The notes below the pieces were generated by a model that did not search any database, had not been told where the DNA came from, and saw nothing but the letters and a program-made list of their open reading frames with translations. A stretch of DNA of 64,000 nucleotides, taken from Caballeronia catudaia. GTDB taxonomy: Bacteria; Pseudomonadota; Gammaproteobacteria; Burkholderiales; Burkholderiaceae. Shown piece by piece: positions 44,777 through 53,067 of this stretch (the first letter of the stretch is position 1; each line of letters opens with the position of its first letter). The position numbers and the translations under genes are program-made. Location of the stretch: contig NZ_FCOF02000014.1 of assembly GCF_001544755.2 (NCBI RefSeq), forward strand, positions 1 to 64,000. The letters run 5' to 3'.

Positions 44777-46828
44777 ATGAATAGAGATCCGCGTTGTGAA
44801 CCCAATCCGCACCTGGCCAGGCTTCACGCCCGGGCCACGGAGCTTGGCTGGCGATGCCTCTCCCATGAATGGGCAGGCCGCGCAGCGTTCTACGTCTTCG
44901 AATGTGCGCGTGGGCATCGCAGCGAGCGCGTTGCCGCGGCTTTTCTGGATAGGATGCCGCGATGCGTTGCTTGCCGTGACGATGCAATTCGCGTGCGCTG
45001 CCTGGAAAACGTGGCCGCGCATGGCGGCGTCATGCTGGGTCCTTTCAAAGGACTGAGCGAGCGCCACCGCCTGCGTTGCGCGAACGGTCACGAGTGGGAG
45101 ACACTCGGTATCCATACGAGCAACGGGAAATGGTGTCCGGTATGCGCTTGTGAGCAAAGGTCACTGGCTCGGCGTCGCAGCGATGGTTTGGAAAAACTGC
45201 AAGCGGTGGCCGCTTCAAGAGGCGGACGCTGTCTGTCCGATACCTACACGACGGGGCATGACCACTATCTGTTCGAATGCGCGAAGGGGCATCGATGGGA
45301 GGCGGCGGGTAATGCGGTCATCCGAAGGACATGGTGCCGTCGATGCGCCGACGCCGAAGTTGGGCTTCGGGCGGCGAAAGCGCTCACTTGTCGATACGGC
45401 CTCGAGAGGCTACACGATGCGGCACGAAAGCATGGTGGCGAATGTCTATCGAGTGAATACACCAACCAGCGGGCGAAATACCAGTTTCGGTGTGCGGCTG
45501 GCCACGAGTGGACGCAGACGGCCAATGCGATCTGGCAGGGCTCGTGGTGCGCACGCTGCGCGCATTTTGCACAGCGCACGCCCATCGAAACGCTGCAGGA
45601 GATCGCCGAGGCGCGTGGGGGAAAATGTCTTTCGTCGCAGCGAGATGATGTCAAAGACAAGCTGACGTGGCAGTGCGGGATGGGGCATGTGTGGCAGGCC
45701 AATCCCAACAATGTGACGAGCGGGCAGTGGTGCCCCAGGTGCGCCATTCTCGAACGGGGACAGGACAACGCGCAGCGCTACGCCTCGGCGCGTGCGCGGG
45801 CGAGCGCCGACTCCTCGCATCCGCACCTCAGGCGACTTCAGGAAATTGCAGCGGAGCTGGGTTGGCGTTGCGTCTCGCAAGGATGGGTGGGCGAGAAGAC
45901 GCAATACGATTTCGAGTGTGCGAAGGGACACCGTTTGAAACGGCACGCGAGCCATGTAATGCGCGGCACGAAGAGCGTCCCCCGATGCGAGGAATGCCAG
46001 GCCGATGAAATCAGGGCGCGTTGGCTCGACACTGTTCATGCGCGCGGCGGAGTCTTGCTTGGCGCCTTTACCGGGCTCAGCGAAAAGTATCGCCTGCGCT
46101 GTGCGAGCGGGCATGAATGGGAGACGCTTGGGACCGTCATTCGTCAAGGCAGTTGGTGTCCTCAATGCGCACAAGAGGCGAGCAGGCAGGCCCAGCTCAA
46201 GACGGGTGGTCTGGCGCGATTACAAGCGATGGCGGTGGACAAAGGGGGACGGTGTCTGGCCGACGTGTACATGGGAACCATGGCTTTTTATCCGTTCGAA
46301 TGCGCGCGCGGGCATCGCTGGGAGGCGGCGGGGCACACCATCGTGCAAGGCAGTTGGTGTGCCAAGTGCGCGCACATGGAGCACGGCGATCGGGTTAGGG
46401 AAGCGCTCTTGTTCAAGGACGGTTTGCAGCGCCTTCAGGAGGCCGCGCGTCAGCGCAACGGTGAATGCCTGTCCACCGTCTATGACGGCTCTCAAAAGCA
46501 GTATGCATTTCGCTGCGCTCAAGGACATGAATGGACAACCAGCGCGGCACGTATATGGCAAGGTACGTGGTGTAAGCGTTGCGCCGATCTGGGACGCCGG
46601 ACCCTCACCATTGAACGATTGCGTGAGATTGCGAAATCACGCGGCGGGGAGTGTCTTTCAACCGAGGTGAATCACAGCAGTGAAAAGCTCGAATGGAAGT
46701 GCCATCTGGCACACGTCTGGAAGGCATTGCCGCACAACATCAATAAAGGCAGATGGTGTCCGAACTGCGCCGTTCTCGAGCGAACCAAAAATCTTCTGAA
46801 GCGTAAGCGCTACGATTTCGAGGGATAG
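44777..46828 (+). CDS. Tandem zinc-module repeat protein, ten Cys3His modules
   Basis: A 683-residue protein made almost wholly of ten modules of about 60-70 residues. Each contains a helix (RLQEAARQRNGECLS), a C-x3-H (FECAKGH, LRCANGH, FRCAAGH and so on) and a C-x2-C (WCPRC, WCAKC, WCKRC), giving a Cys3His site of treble-clef type. Modules 1-5 (44810-45823, 338 codons) and 6-10 (45824-46825, 334 codons) match one to one, so a five-module block was duplicated. Only the last module has AH for GH. Single modules resemble zinc-ribbon domains of prokaryotic endonucleases and DUF4379, but no nuclease motif is visible. No signal or TM. Start ATG 44777; a GTG at 44753 is possible. Function unknown, maybe nucleic-acid binding or T6SS-linked. 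Confidence 0.85.
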   Translation: MNRDPRCEPNPHLARLHARATELGWRCLSHEWAGRAAFYVFECARGHRSERVAAAFLDRMPRCVACRDDAIRVRCLENVAAHGGVMLGPFKGLSERHRLRCANGHEWETLGIHTSNGKWCPVCACEQRSLARRRSDGLEKLQAVAASRGGRCLSDTYTTGHDHYLFECAKGHRWEAAGNAVIRRTWCRRCADAEVGLRAAKALTCRYGLERLHDAARKHGGECLSSEYTNQRAKYQFRCAAGHEWTQTANAIWQGSWCARCAHFAQRTPIETLQEIAEARGGKCLSSQRDDVKDKLTWQCGMGHVWQANPNNVTSGQWCPRCAILERGQDNAQRYASARARASADSSHPHLRRLQEIAAELGWRCVSQGWVGEKTQYDFECAKGHRLKRHASHVMRGTKSVPRCEECQADEIRARWLDTVHARGGVLLGAFTGLSEKYRLRCASGHEWETLGTVIRQGSWCPQCAQEASRQAQLKTGGLARLQAMAVDKGGRCLADVYMGTMAFYPFECARGHRWEAAGHTIVQGSWCAKCAHMEHGDRVREALLFKDGLQRLQEAARQRNGECLSTVYDGSQKQYAFRCAQGHEWTTSAARIWQGTWCKRCADLGRRTLTIERLREIAKSRGGECLSTEVNHSSEKLEWKCHLAHVWKALPHNINKGRWCPNCAVLERTKNLLKRKRYDFEG

Positions 46829-46979
46829 GCGCCTTGGTTATGCCGCGACGGGAACCCCCAATTCCCCGTCTTCCCACCCAAATCCGCCAAATGAGAGAGA
46901 ATATCGGCCGAGCTCGCTGACCCAAGGACCGTGCAGAGCAAAGATAAACTCGCGAGCCAGTATCCGGGATTTCCAAATA

Positions 46980-48503
46980 GTGGCCACCGAAAAACTCTCC
47001 GACCCGAGTCTGAACCCGCCGGCGCCTGCGCGCCGCCGGCTCTCCGCGCCGAGTGTCATCGTGTTATGCGGCACTGTCATCGCGCTCGCGATGGTGTCGC
47101 TGTGCGGGCTGGTGCTGTATCAGGGCAGAATCGACGCGCTCGATCGCGCACGCGATACGTCGCGCAATCTGGCGCTGCTCGCCGAGCGCGACATCGAGCG
47201 CAATTTCGAACTTTACGAACTCTCCTTGCTGGCCGTCGTCGAAGGCGTGCGACGCGCCGATGTCATGGCCTTGCCGCCACGACTGCGCAGCGACGTGCTG
47301 TTCGATCGCGCCGCGACCGCGCGCGATCTCGGATCCATCCTCGTGCTCGATGCGAACGGCAAAATCGTCATCGATTCCGGCAGTCTCACGCCGAGGCCCG
47401 GCGACTTCTCGGACCGCGCGTACTTCACGGCGCAGCGGGATCATCCCGACACCGGGCTTTTCATCAGCGGCCCGTATGCGTCGCGCTTGCGCGACGGTGC
47501 GCCCAGCATCGCGCTCAGCCGAAGGCTCTCGCATCCCGACGGATCGTTCGCGGGCGTCGCGATGATCGCCGTCAACCTCGAATACTTTCGCAATCTTTTC
47601 GCGGGCCTTTCGCTCGGGCCGCACGGCGCCGTGTCGCTGATCGGGCAGGACGGCCTCATGATCATGCGTCAGCCCTTCGACGCAAAGGTGATCGGCCGCG
47701 ACATCAGCAACGCCGACACGTTCAAGCGCTTTCGCACCGCCGAGCAAGGGAGCTTCGCCGAGAAATCGTCCATCGACGGCAGGCGGCGCCTCTACTACTT
47801 CCGCAATTTTCCGACGCTGCCGCTCATCATCATGGTCGCCGAGGGCGAAGAGGATATCTATGCGGCGTGGCATCGGCGGGCGATCATCATCGGCTCGTCG
47901 ATGGGCGTGCTCGCAATCGGTTTCATCGCGTTGTCGTTCGTGCTCGCCGCGCAATTCAGGCGGCGCATGCGCGCGGAGTCCGAGTTGCAATTGCTCGCCC
48001 GCACCGATGGCCTGACGGGTCTCCACAATCGCCGCACGCTCGGCGAGATTCTCGATCAGGAATGGCGCCGCGCGCGCCGCACGCGCAGTCTCTTTTCATT
48101 GCTGTTCGTCGATATCGACCGCTTCAAGGCCTTCAACGACGCTTACGGTCATCAGGCCGGCGACGATGCGCTCGCGGCCGTCGCGCGCTGCATCGGCGAT
48201 AACATCCGGCGGCCCGCCGATACCGCCGCGCGCTATGGCGGCGAGGAGTTCATCGTCGTGTTGCCCGATACGTCCGCCGACGGAGCGGCATGCATCGCGG
48301 AGAAGATTCGCGCGGCCATCAGCGACCTGTCGATCGAGCATGCGGGCAGCGAGTTCGGCCGCGTGACGGCGAGCATCGGCCTCGCGAGCTGGCAGCCCGA
48401 ACGCGACGACGACGTGAGCGCGCTCATCCGCGCCGCCGATGAAGCGCTCTACGACGCGAAGGCATCCGGACGCAACCGCGTGATGCAGTCGAGTCCCGCG
48501 TGA
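46980..48503 (+). CDS. Membrane-bound diguanylate cyclase with periplasmic Cache-like sensor (start GTG)
   Basis: A 507-residue GGDEF protein. Two TM helices (SVIVLCGTVIALAMVSLCGL and IIIGSSMGVLAIGFIALSFV) flank a periplasmic PDC/Cache-like sensor (residues about 50-300; SILVLDANGKIVIDSGSL, DRAYFTAQRDHPDTGLFIS). The C-terminal GGDEF domain has RTDGLTGLHNRRTLGEIL, FVDIDRFKAFNDAYGHQAGD and the active loop ARYGGEEFIVVLP. An I-site RPAD stands five residues before GGEEF, so product inhibition by c-di-GMP is likely. It makes c-di-GMP for biofilm/motility control. The GTG start is preceded by CGGGAT, a modest site. Stand-alone gene. Confidence 0.93.
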   Translation: MATEKLSDPSLNPPAPARRRLSAPSVIVLCGTVIALAMVSLCGLVLYQGRIDALDRARDTSRNLALLAERDIERNFELYELSLLAVVEGVRRADVMALPPRLRSDVLFDRAATARDLGSILVLDANGKIVIDSGSLTPRPGDFSDRAYFTAQRDHPDTGLFISGPYASRLRDGAPSIALSRRLSHPDGSFAGVAMIAVNLEYFRNLFAGLSLGPHGAVSLIGQDGLMIMRQPFDAKVIGRDISNADTFKRFRTAEQGSFAEKSSIDGRRRLYYFRNFPTLPLIIMVAEGEEDIYAAWHRRAIIIGSSMGVLAIGFIALSFVLAAQFRRRMRAESELQLLARTDGLTGLHNRRTLGEILDQEWRRARRTRSLFSLLFVDIDRFKAFNDAYGHQAGDDALAAVARCIGDNIRRPADTAARYGGEEFIVVLPDTSADGAACIAEKIRAAISDLSIEHAGSEFGRVTASIGLASWQPERDDDVSALIRAADEALYDAKASGRNRVMQSSPA

Positions 48504-48641
48504 TTTCGTCGAAAATCCGCTGAATGCGGTGGACGAAAGTTCGTCTTTTATCGTAGATATTGTTGTGGCGTGACCGTGTGCTACGTTTGACGTAAGCTCT
48601 CGTCGCCGTGCCCTGCACACGCGCTCAACAAGAATCCACCG

Positions 48642-50294
48642 ATGAACGATGCACCCGATTTCGACGCCGCCCGCCCGTCCGCTCTCGCGCGTTACCGCGC
48701 GCTGTTCGATACGATCGACGACGGCTTCTGCATCATCGAATTCTTCGACGGTCCGCACGGACCGCTCAGCGATTACGTTCACATCGAAGCCAATTCGGGT
48801 TACGAGCGGCATACGGGCATTCGCGATGTCGTCGGCAAGACGCTGCGTGATATCGATCCGACCGACGCCGACCGATGGATCGATCTCTACGGCGCGGTGC
48901 TGCGCACCGGTGCGCCCGCGCGCTTCGAGCGTTACTTTCTGACGGCGGCGCGGCATATCGAAGTGTCGGCGGCGCGCGTCGAGCCGCCGAGCCTGCGCCA
49001 GGTGTCCGTGCTCTTTCGCGATATTTCCGCGCGCAGGAAGGCGGAGGAGGAGCGCGATCGCGCGGCGGCATCGCTGCGTGCGCTCAACGAGACGCTGGAG
49101 CAGCGCGTCGCCGAGCGCACCGCCGAACTCATGCGCGCGGAAGAGCAGTTACGGCAGTCGCAGAAGATGGAAGCGGTCGGCCAGCTCACCGGTGGCCTCG
49201 CGCATGACTTCAACAATCTGCTCGCGGGCGTGTCGGGCTCGCTGCAATTGCTGAGCATCCGCTTGAGTCAGGGGCGCGTCGCCGATGTCGATAAATACGT
49301 CGTCGCCGCGCAAGGAGCGGTGCGCCGCGCCGCGGGGCTGACGCATCGGCTGCTCGCGTTCTCACGACGTCAGACGCTCGATCCGCGTCCCACCGATGTC
49401 AACGCGCTCGTCAACGGCATGACCGATCTGATCCAGCGCACGGTCGGGCCGGGCATCAGGGTCGAGGCAGTCGGCGCGGCGGGTTCGTGGCCCGCGCTCG
49501 TCGATTCGGGCCAGCTCGAAAACGCGCTGCTGAACCTGTGCATCAACGCACGCGACGCGATGCCCGACGGCGGGCGCATCACGATCGAGACGGCCAACAA
49601 GTGGATCGACCGGCACGCGGCCCGGACCCTCGACATGCCCGAAGGCCAGTTCCTGTCGCTGTGCGTGACGGATACCGGCACCGGCATGACGCGCGACGTC
49701 ATGGCGAAGGTGTTCGACCCGTTCTTCACCACGAAGCCGATCGGCATGGGCACCGGTCTCGGCCTCTCGATGATCTACGGCTTCGCGAAGCAGTCCGGCG
49801 GGCAAGTGCGGATCTACTCCGAAGTCGGGCAGGGCACGACCGTGTGCATCTATCTGCCGCGCTTCTACGGCGATGCCGATGGCGAAGCCGCGCATCACGC
49901 CGCGCCGCCCATTTCGGGCAGCGAAGCGGGCGAGACCGTGCTGATCGTCGACGATGAACCGAGCGTGCGCATGCTCGTCACCGATGTGCTCGAAGAAGCC
50001 GGCTACGCGGTGATTGAAGCAGCCGACAGCGTCGCGGGCCTGAAGCTGCTGCAATCGAACGTGCGGATCGACCTGCTGATCAGCGATGTCGGCCTTCCCG
50101 GCGGCATGAACGGCCGCCAGATGGCCGATGCGGCGCGGCAGGCGCGTCCCGGCCTGAAGGTGCTGTTCATCACCGGCTACGCGGAAAATTCGGTGATCGG
50201 CAACGGGCGGCTCGAACCCGGCATGCAGGTGCTGACCAAGCCGTTCGCGATCGAAACGCTCGCAGCGCGCGTGCGGCAACTCATCCAGGACTAG
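48642..50294 (+). CDS. PAS-domain hybrid histidine kinase with C-terminal receiver
   Basis: A 550-residue soluble hybrid kinase. Residues 15-130 form a PAS domain (YRALFDTIDDGFCIIEFFDG, HTGIRDVVGKTLRDIDP), a coiled coil follows (LRALNETLEQRVAERTAELM), then HisKA with the H-box AVGQLTGGLAHDFNNLLAGV (H188), the HATPase (NALLNLCINARDAM, DTGTGM, FDPFFTTK, GTGLGLSMIYG) and a receiver domain (VLIVDDEPSVRML, LISDVGLPGGMNGRQMADAA with D482, GYA, and LTKPF). No TM helices. The GGLAHDFNNLL class is common among hybrid kinases without a dedicated partner. It follows the diguanylate cyclase by 138 bases but the link is not proven. Confidence 0.93.
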   Translation: MNDAPDFDAARPSALARYRALFDTIDDGFCIIEFFDGPHGPLSDYVHIEANSGYERHTGIRDVVGKTLRDIDPTDADRWIDLYGAVLRTGAPARFERYFLTAARHIEVSAARVEPPSLRQVSVLFRDISARRKAEEERDRAAASLRALNETLEQRVAERTAELMRAEEQLRQSQKMEAVGQLTGGLAHDFNNLLAGVSGSLQLLSIRLSQGRVADVDKYVVAAQGAVRRAAGLTHRLLAFSRRQTLDPRPTDVNALVNGMTDLIQRTVGPGIRVEAVGAAGSWPALVDSGQLENALLNLCINARDAMPDGGRITIETANKWIDRHAARTLDMPEGQFLSLCVTDTGTGMTRDVMAKVFDPFFTTKPIGMGTGLGLSMIYGFAKQSGGQVRIYSEVGQGTTVCIYLPRFYGDADGEAAHHAAPPISGSEAGETVLIVDDEPSVRMLVTDVLEEAGYAVIEAADSVAGLKLLQSNVRIDLLISDVGLPGGMNGRQMADAARQARPGLKVLFITGYAENSVIGNGRLEPGMQVLTKPFAIETLAARVRQLIQD

Positions 50295-50309
50295 CGCTTT
50301 GGTGAGGCG

Positions 50310-51254
50310 TCACTGAGACTCCCCGCCCGCCATCGTTTCGATGATGCTTTCGAGCTGCGCGCTCATCGGCATGTCGAGGCTCTTGCCGGACGGCAGACGT
50401 TGCAGGAACCAGCGCTTGTATTGCCGCTCGATTTCGCCATCGGCGGCGAGCTGCTGAAACGTGTCCCTCACCACTTGCGCGAGTTGCGGATCGTTCTTGC
50501 GGTACATGATGCCGTACGGGTCGTACGACAGATAATCGCCGATCACCTGATACGCGCCGCCCTTGGCGGCATTCTCGGCGATGAGGCCGTACAGCAGTAC
50601 GTCGTCGGTGGCGAACGCATCGGCCTGGCCGCTCGCCACGCGCGCGAAGCCTTCCGCATGATCCGGCACGACCTGCAAGTGCATGCCGAGTGCGAATTTC
50701 CTGTCGAGATCGCGCAAGGCTTTCTCGTTCGTCGTGCCCGCCGTCACCGCGACGTTCTTTCCCGCGAGATCGCGGAACGAGCGGATCGGCGAGCCCTTCT
50801 TGACCATCACCTTGGTGCCGGCGACAAAGAAGATCGGCGAGAAGGCCACGCGCTTTTGCCGCTCCACATTGCTCGTGGTCGAGCCGCATTCCAGATCGAC
50901 GCGGCCATCGACGACCGCATCGATACGCGTTTCCGGCGTGACCGGCACCCACTGAATGTTCAGGTTCTTGTGGACCGCGTTGCCGATCGCGGCGACGAGC
51001 GCCTTGCACAGTTCGATCGAATAGCCGATGGGCTGCTTGCGCGCATCGAGATAGGAGAACGGCACGGAGGCATCGCGATAACCGATCGCGATGGCGCCCG
51101 TATCGCGCGCCTTCGCCAGCGTGCCGGTCAGCGCGGCGGGCGCGTAGGCGTCGTTGTCGGGTGCGGGCGTATGCACGTCTTCGGCCCGCGCGCCGCTGGC
51201 GATGGCGACGAGGCTCGCCATCGCCAGCGCCGTCCAGAAGCGCTGCGTCTTCAT
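50310..51254 (-). CDS. Periplasmic amino-acid/dicarboxylate-type solute-binding protein
   Basis: A 314-residue protein with a signal peptide (FWTALAMASLVAIASGARAE) and the family 3 solute-binding fold: GYRDASVPFSYLDARKQPIG, YSIELCKALVAAIG, ERQKRVAFSPIFFVAGTKVM, FRDLAGKNVAVTAGTTNEKA and QADAFATDDVLLYGLIAE. The closest type is the glutamate/aspartate binding protein GltI. It lies 12 bases downstream of a secondary symporter gene on the same strand, and no ABC permease or ATPase is in sight. It is therefore probably co-transcribed with the symporter; whether it hands substrate to that carrier or to an ABC system elsewhere is open. Confidence 0.92.
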   Translation of the reverse strand: MKTQRFWTALAMASLVAIASGARAEDVHTPAPDNDAYAPAALTGTLAKARDTGAIAIGYRDASVPFSYLDARKQPIGYSIELCKALVAAIGNAVHKNLNIQWVPVTPETRIDAVVDGRVDLECGSTTSNVERQKRVAFSPIFFVAGTKVMVKKGSPIRSFRDLAGKNVAVTAGTTNEKALRDLDRKFALGMHLQVVPDHAEGFARVASGQADAFATDDVLLYGLIAENAAKGGAYQVIGDYLSYDPYGIMYRKNDPQLAQVVRDTFQQLAADGEIERQYKRWFLQRLPSGKSLDMPMSAQLESIIETMAGGESQ

Positions 51255-51266
51255 GGCTCGCCTCCG

Positions 51267-52574
51267 TCAGACTTGCGCCGGGTGCGCAAGCGAGGCGTCC
51301 TGTTCGGCCTCGATGCGCGCCGCATTCGCTGCCGCGTCAGACTCCGACAGCAACTCGCCTTCCCACTTCGCGACCACCGCGCTCGCGATCGAATTGCCCA
51401 CGGCGTTCGTCGCGGAACGGCCCATGTCGAGGAACGTGTCGACACCCAGAATCAGCAGCAGGCCCGCCTCTGGAATGTTGAAGTGATTGAGCGTGGCCGC
51501 GATGACGACCAGCGACGCGCGCGGCACGCCCGCCATGCCCTTCGACGTCAGCATCAGGATCAGGAGCATCGTGATCTGCGTGCTGAGCGGCAGATGGATG
51601 TTGTACGCCTGCGCGATGAACAGCGTCGCGAAGGTGCAGTACATCATCGAGCCGTCGAGGTTGAAGGAATATCCCATCGGCATCACGAAGCTGGAGATCT
51701 TGCGCTTCACGCCGAAGCGGTCGAGCGCGTCGAGAATCTTCGGATACGCGGCTTCGGAGCTGGCGGTCGCGAACGAGAGCATGAACGCTTCCTTGATGAG
51801 CGACAGCAGCCTGAAGACGCGTCGTTTGAGAAACAGGAAGCCCGCGAGCACGAGCAGCCCCCACAGCAGGAACAGGCTGAGATAGAAGTCGGCCATGAAG
51901 ACGGCGAACTTGAGCAGGATCGTGAGGCCGTTGACCGCGACGGTCGCGGCCATCGCGGCGAACACGGCCAGCGGCGCGAGCTTCATCACGTAGCCGGTTA
52001 TCTTCAGCATGACGTGCGAGAGCTGATCGATCGCGGCGAGCAGGATCTTGCCCTTGTCGCCGAGCGCGGCGAGCGCGACGCCGAAGAACATCGAGAACAC
52101 GACGATCTGCAGGATCTCGTTGTTGGTCATCGCTTCGGCGAACGAGCGCGGCACCATGTGGCTGACGAAGTCCTTCAGCGTGAACTTCGATGTCGCGAGA
52201 TTCGCCGACGCGCCGATGTCGGGTAGCGGCAGCCCGAGGTTGTCGCCGGGCTTCAGCAGGTTCGACATCACCAGCCCGAGCAGCAGCGAAATGAGCGAGG
52301 CGGTGACGAACCAGCCCAGCGCCTTGGCGAACACGCGCCCGACCGACGCCGCGTCGCCCATGTGCGCAATGCCGACGACCAGCGTGGAAAACACGAGCGG
52401 CCCGATCAGCATCTTGATGAGCCGCAGAAAGACGTCCGACACGAGCGAGATGTAACCCGCGATTTCGGTGGCGCTCTTCTTGTCGGGAAAACTCGTGAAG
52501 ATCATGTAGCCCACGCCGATGCCGATGACCATCGCGACCAGAATCCAGACGGCTGCGGAATTCTTCTTGTTCAT
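51267..52574 (-). CDS. Dicarboxylate/amino-acid:cation symporter (DAACS family)
   Basis: A 435-residue symporter of the GltP/DctA family. Blocks are FLRLIKMLIGPLVFSTLVVG, LLLGLVMSNLLKPGDNL, SFATASSEAAYPKILDALDR (a serine-rich HP1 hairpin, here SFATASSEA), MPMGYSFNLDGSMMYCTFAT (NLDGS substrate site, TM7) and GMAGVPRASLVVIAATLNHF (HP2) followed by GVDTFLDMGRSATNAVGNSI (TM8, with the D and N of the substrate site). These take up C4-dicarboxylates or Glu/Asp with Na+ or H+. The R of MGRSATNAVGN suggests acidic-amino-acid or dicarboxylate specificity. The SBP gene follows 12 bases downstream. Confidence 0.94.
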   Translation of the reverse strand: MNKKNSAAVWILVAMVIGIGVGYMIFTSFPDKKSATEIAGYISLVSDVFLRLIKMLIGPLVFSTLVVGIAHMGDAASVGRVFAKALGWFVTASLISLLLGLVMSNLLKPGDNLGLPLPDIGASANLATSKFTLKDFVSHMVPRSFAEAMTNNEILQIVVFSMFFGVALAALGDKGKILLAAIDQLSHVMLKITGYVMKLAPLAVFAAMAATVAVNGLTILLKFAVFMADFYLSLFLLWGLLVLAGFLFLKRRVFRLLSLIKEAFMLSFATASSEAAYPKILDALDRFGVKRKISSFVMPMGYSFNLDGSMMYCTFATLFIAQAYNIHLPLSTQITMLLILMLTSKGMAGVPRASLVVIAATLNHFNIPEAGLLLILGVDTFLDMGRSATNAVGNSIASAVVAKWEGELLSESDAAANAARIEAEQDASLAHPAQV

Positions 52575-52756
52575 CTCCAGGCCTCCATTGACTGCATATC
52601 GGGCGACTGCATTTCAAATTTCGGAACAGGCGATGCGGGGCGGCGTGCGTCCGTAAACGGTTAAATGTTAGCTGCGCTCTTCGATTTTTGCTGAAAGTCG
52701 CGCAATTGCGATAGTGCAGCCGGTCCGCGAGGCCGGTCGGCGTTCCAGCGCACGGA

Positions 52757-52978
52757 TTGCCTACACTGAAACGACAGGCTCGATCCGCGCTCCATGCGCA
52801 CGGCCCGAGTCTCGGGCTCGGTCTGCATATCGCGTACCGCATCGTGGTGAACCGGCATGGCGGAACGATCGGCGTGCGATCGGATGTGAGCGGAACGGTC
52901 TTTCGCGTTTCGCTGCCGCTCGCGGGGCGGCGCGGCGAGACGCACGCCGGCGAGCGGCTCGCGGGCCCGGTGCTGTGA
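52757..52978 (+). pseudogene. C-terminal remnant of a histidine kinase ATPase domain
   Basis: The frame reads SLGLGLHIAYRIVVNRHGGT, then IGVRSDVSGTVFRVSLPL. This is the G2 box and last strands of a HATPase domain, and closely resembles the end of the kinase at 54726-56129 (NGLGLHIAYRTVVLRHDGR). No H-box, N-box or F-box precedes it. It is a degraded tail fragment that may derive from a duplication of that kinase. It lies in the intergenic gap 52575-53067, whose remainder shows nothing else. Confidence 0.75.
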
Positions 52979-53067
52979 GGCATGCAAGCTGCGCGAAACC
53001 TGCGCCGTCATAGCGCCTACAATGTCTGCAACGTATGCCGCGCCCTACGCCCGGCGCGTGAATAATC

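Noticed and set aside
44810-46825. Repeats that might be a CRISPR array or DNA satellite
   Set aside because: The repetition is at protein level with modules of about 200 bases and strongly diverged DNA, in one open frame; there is no short identical repeat with unique spacers.
50400-52226. A 608-codon plus-strand frame across the binding protein and symporter genes
   Set aside because: Antisense to two clear transporter genes, and composed almost only of Arg, His, Glu, Asp and Ala.
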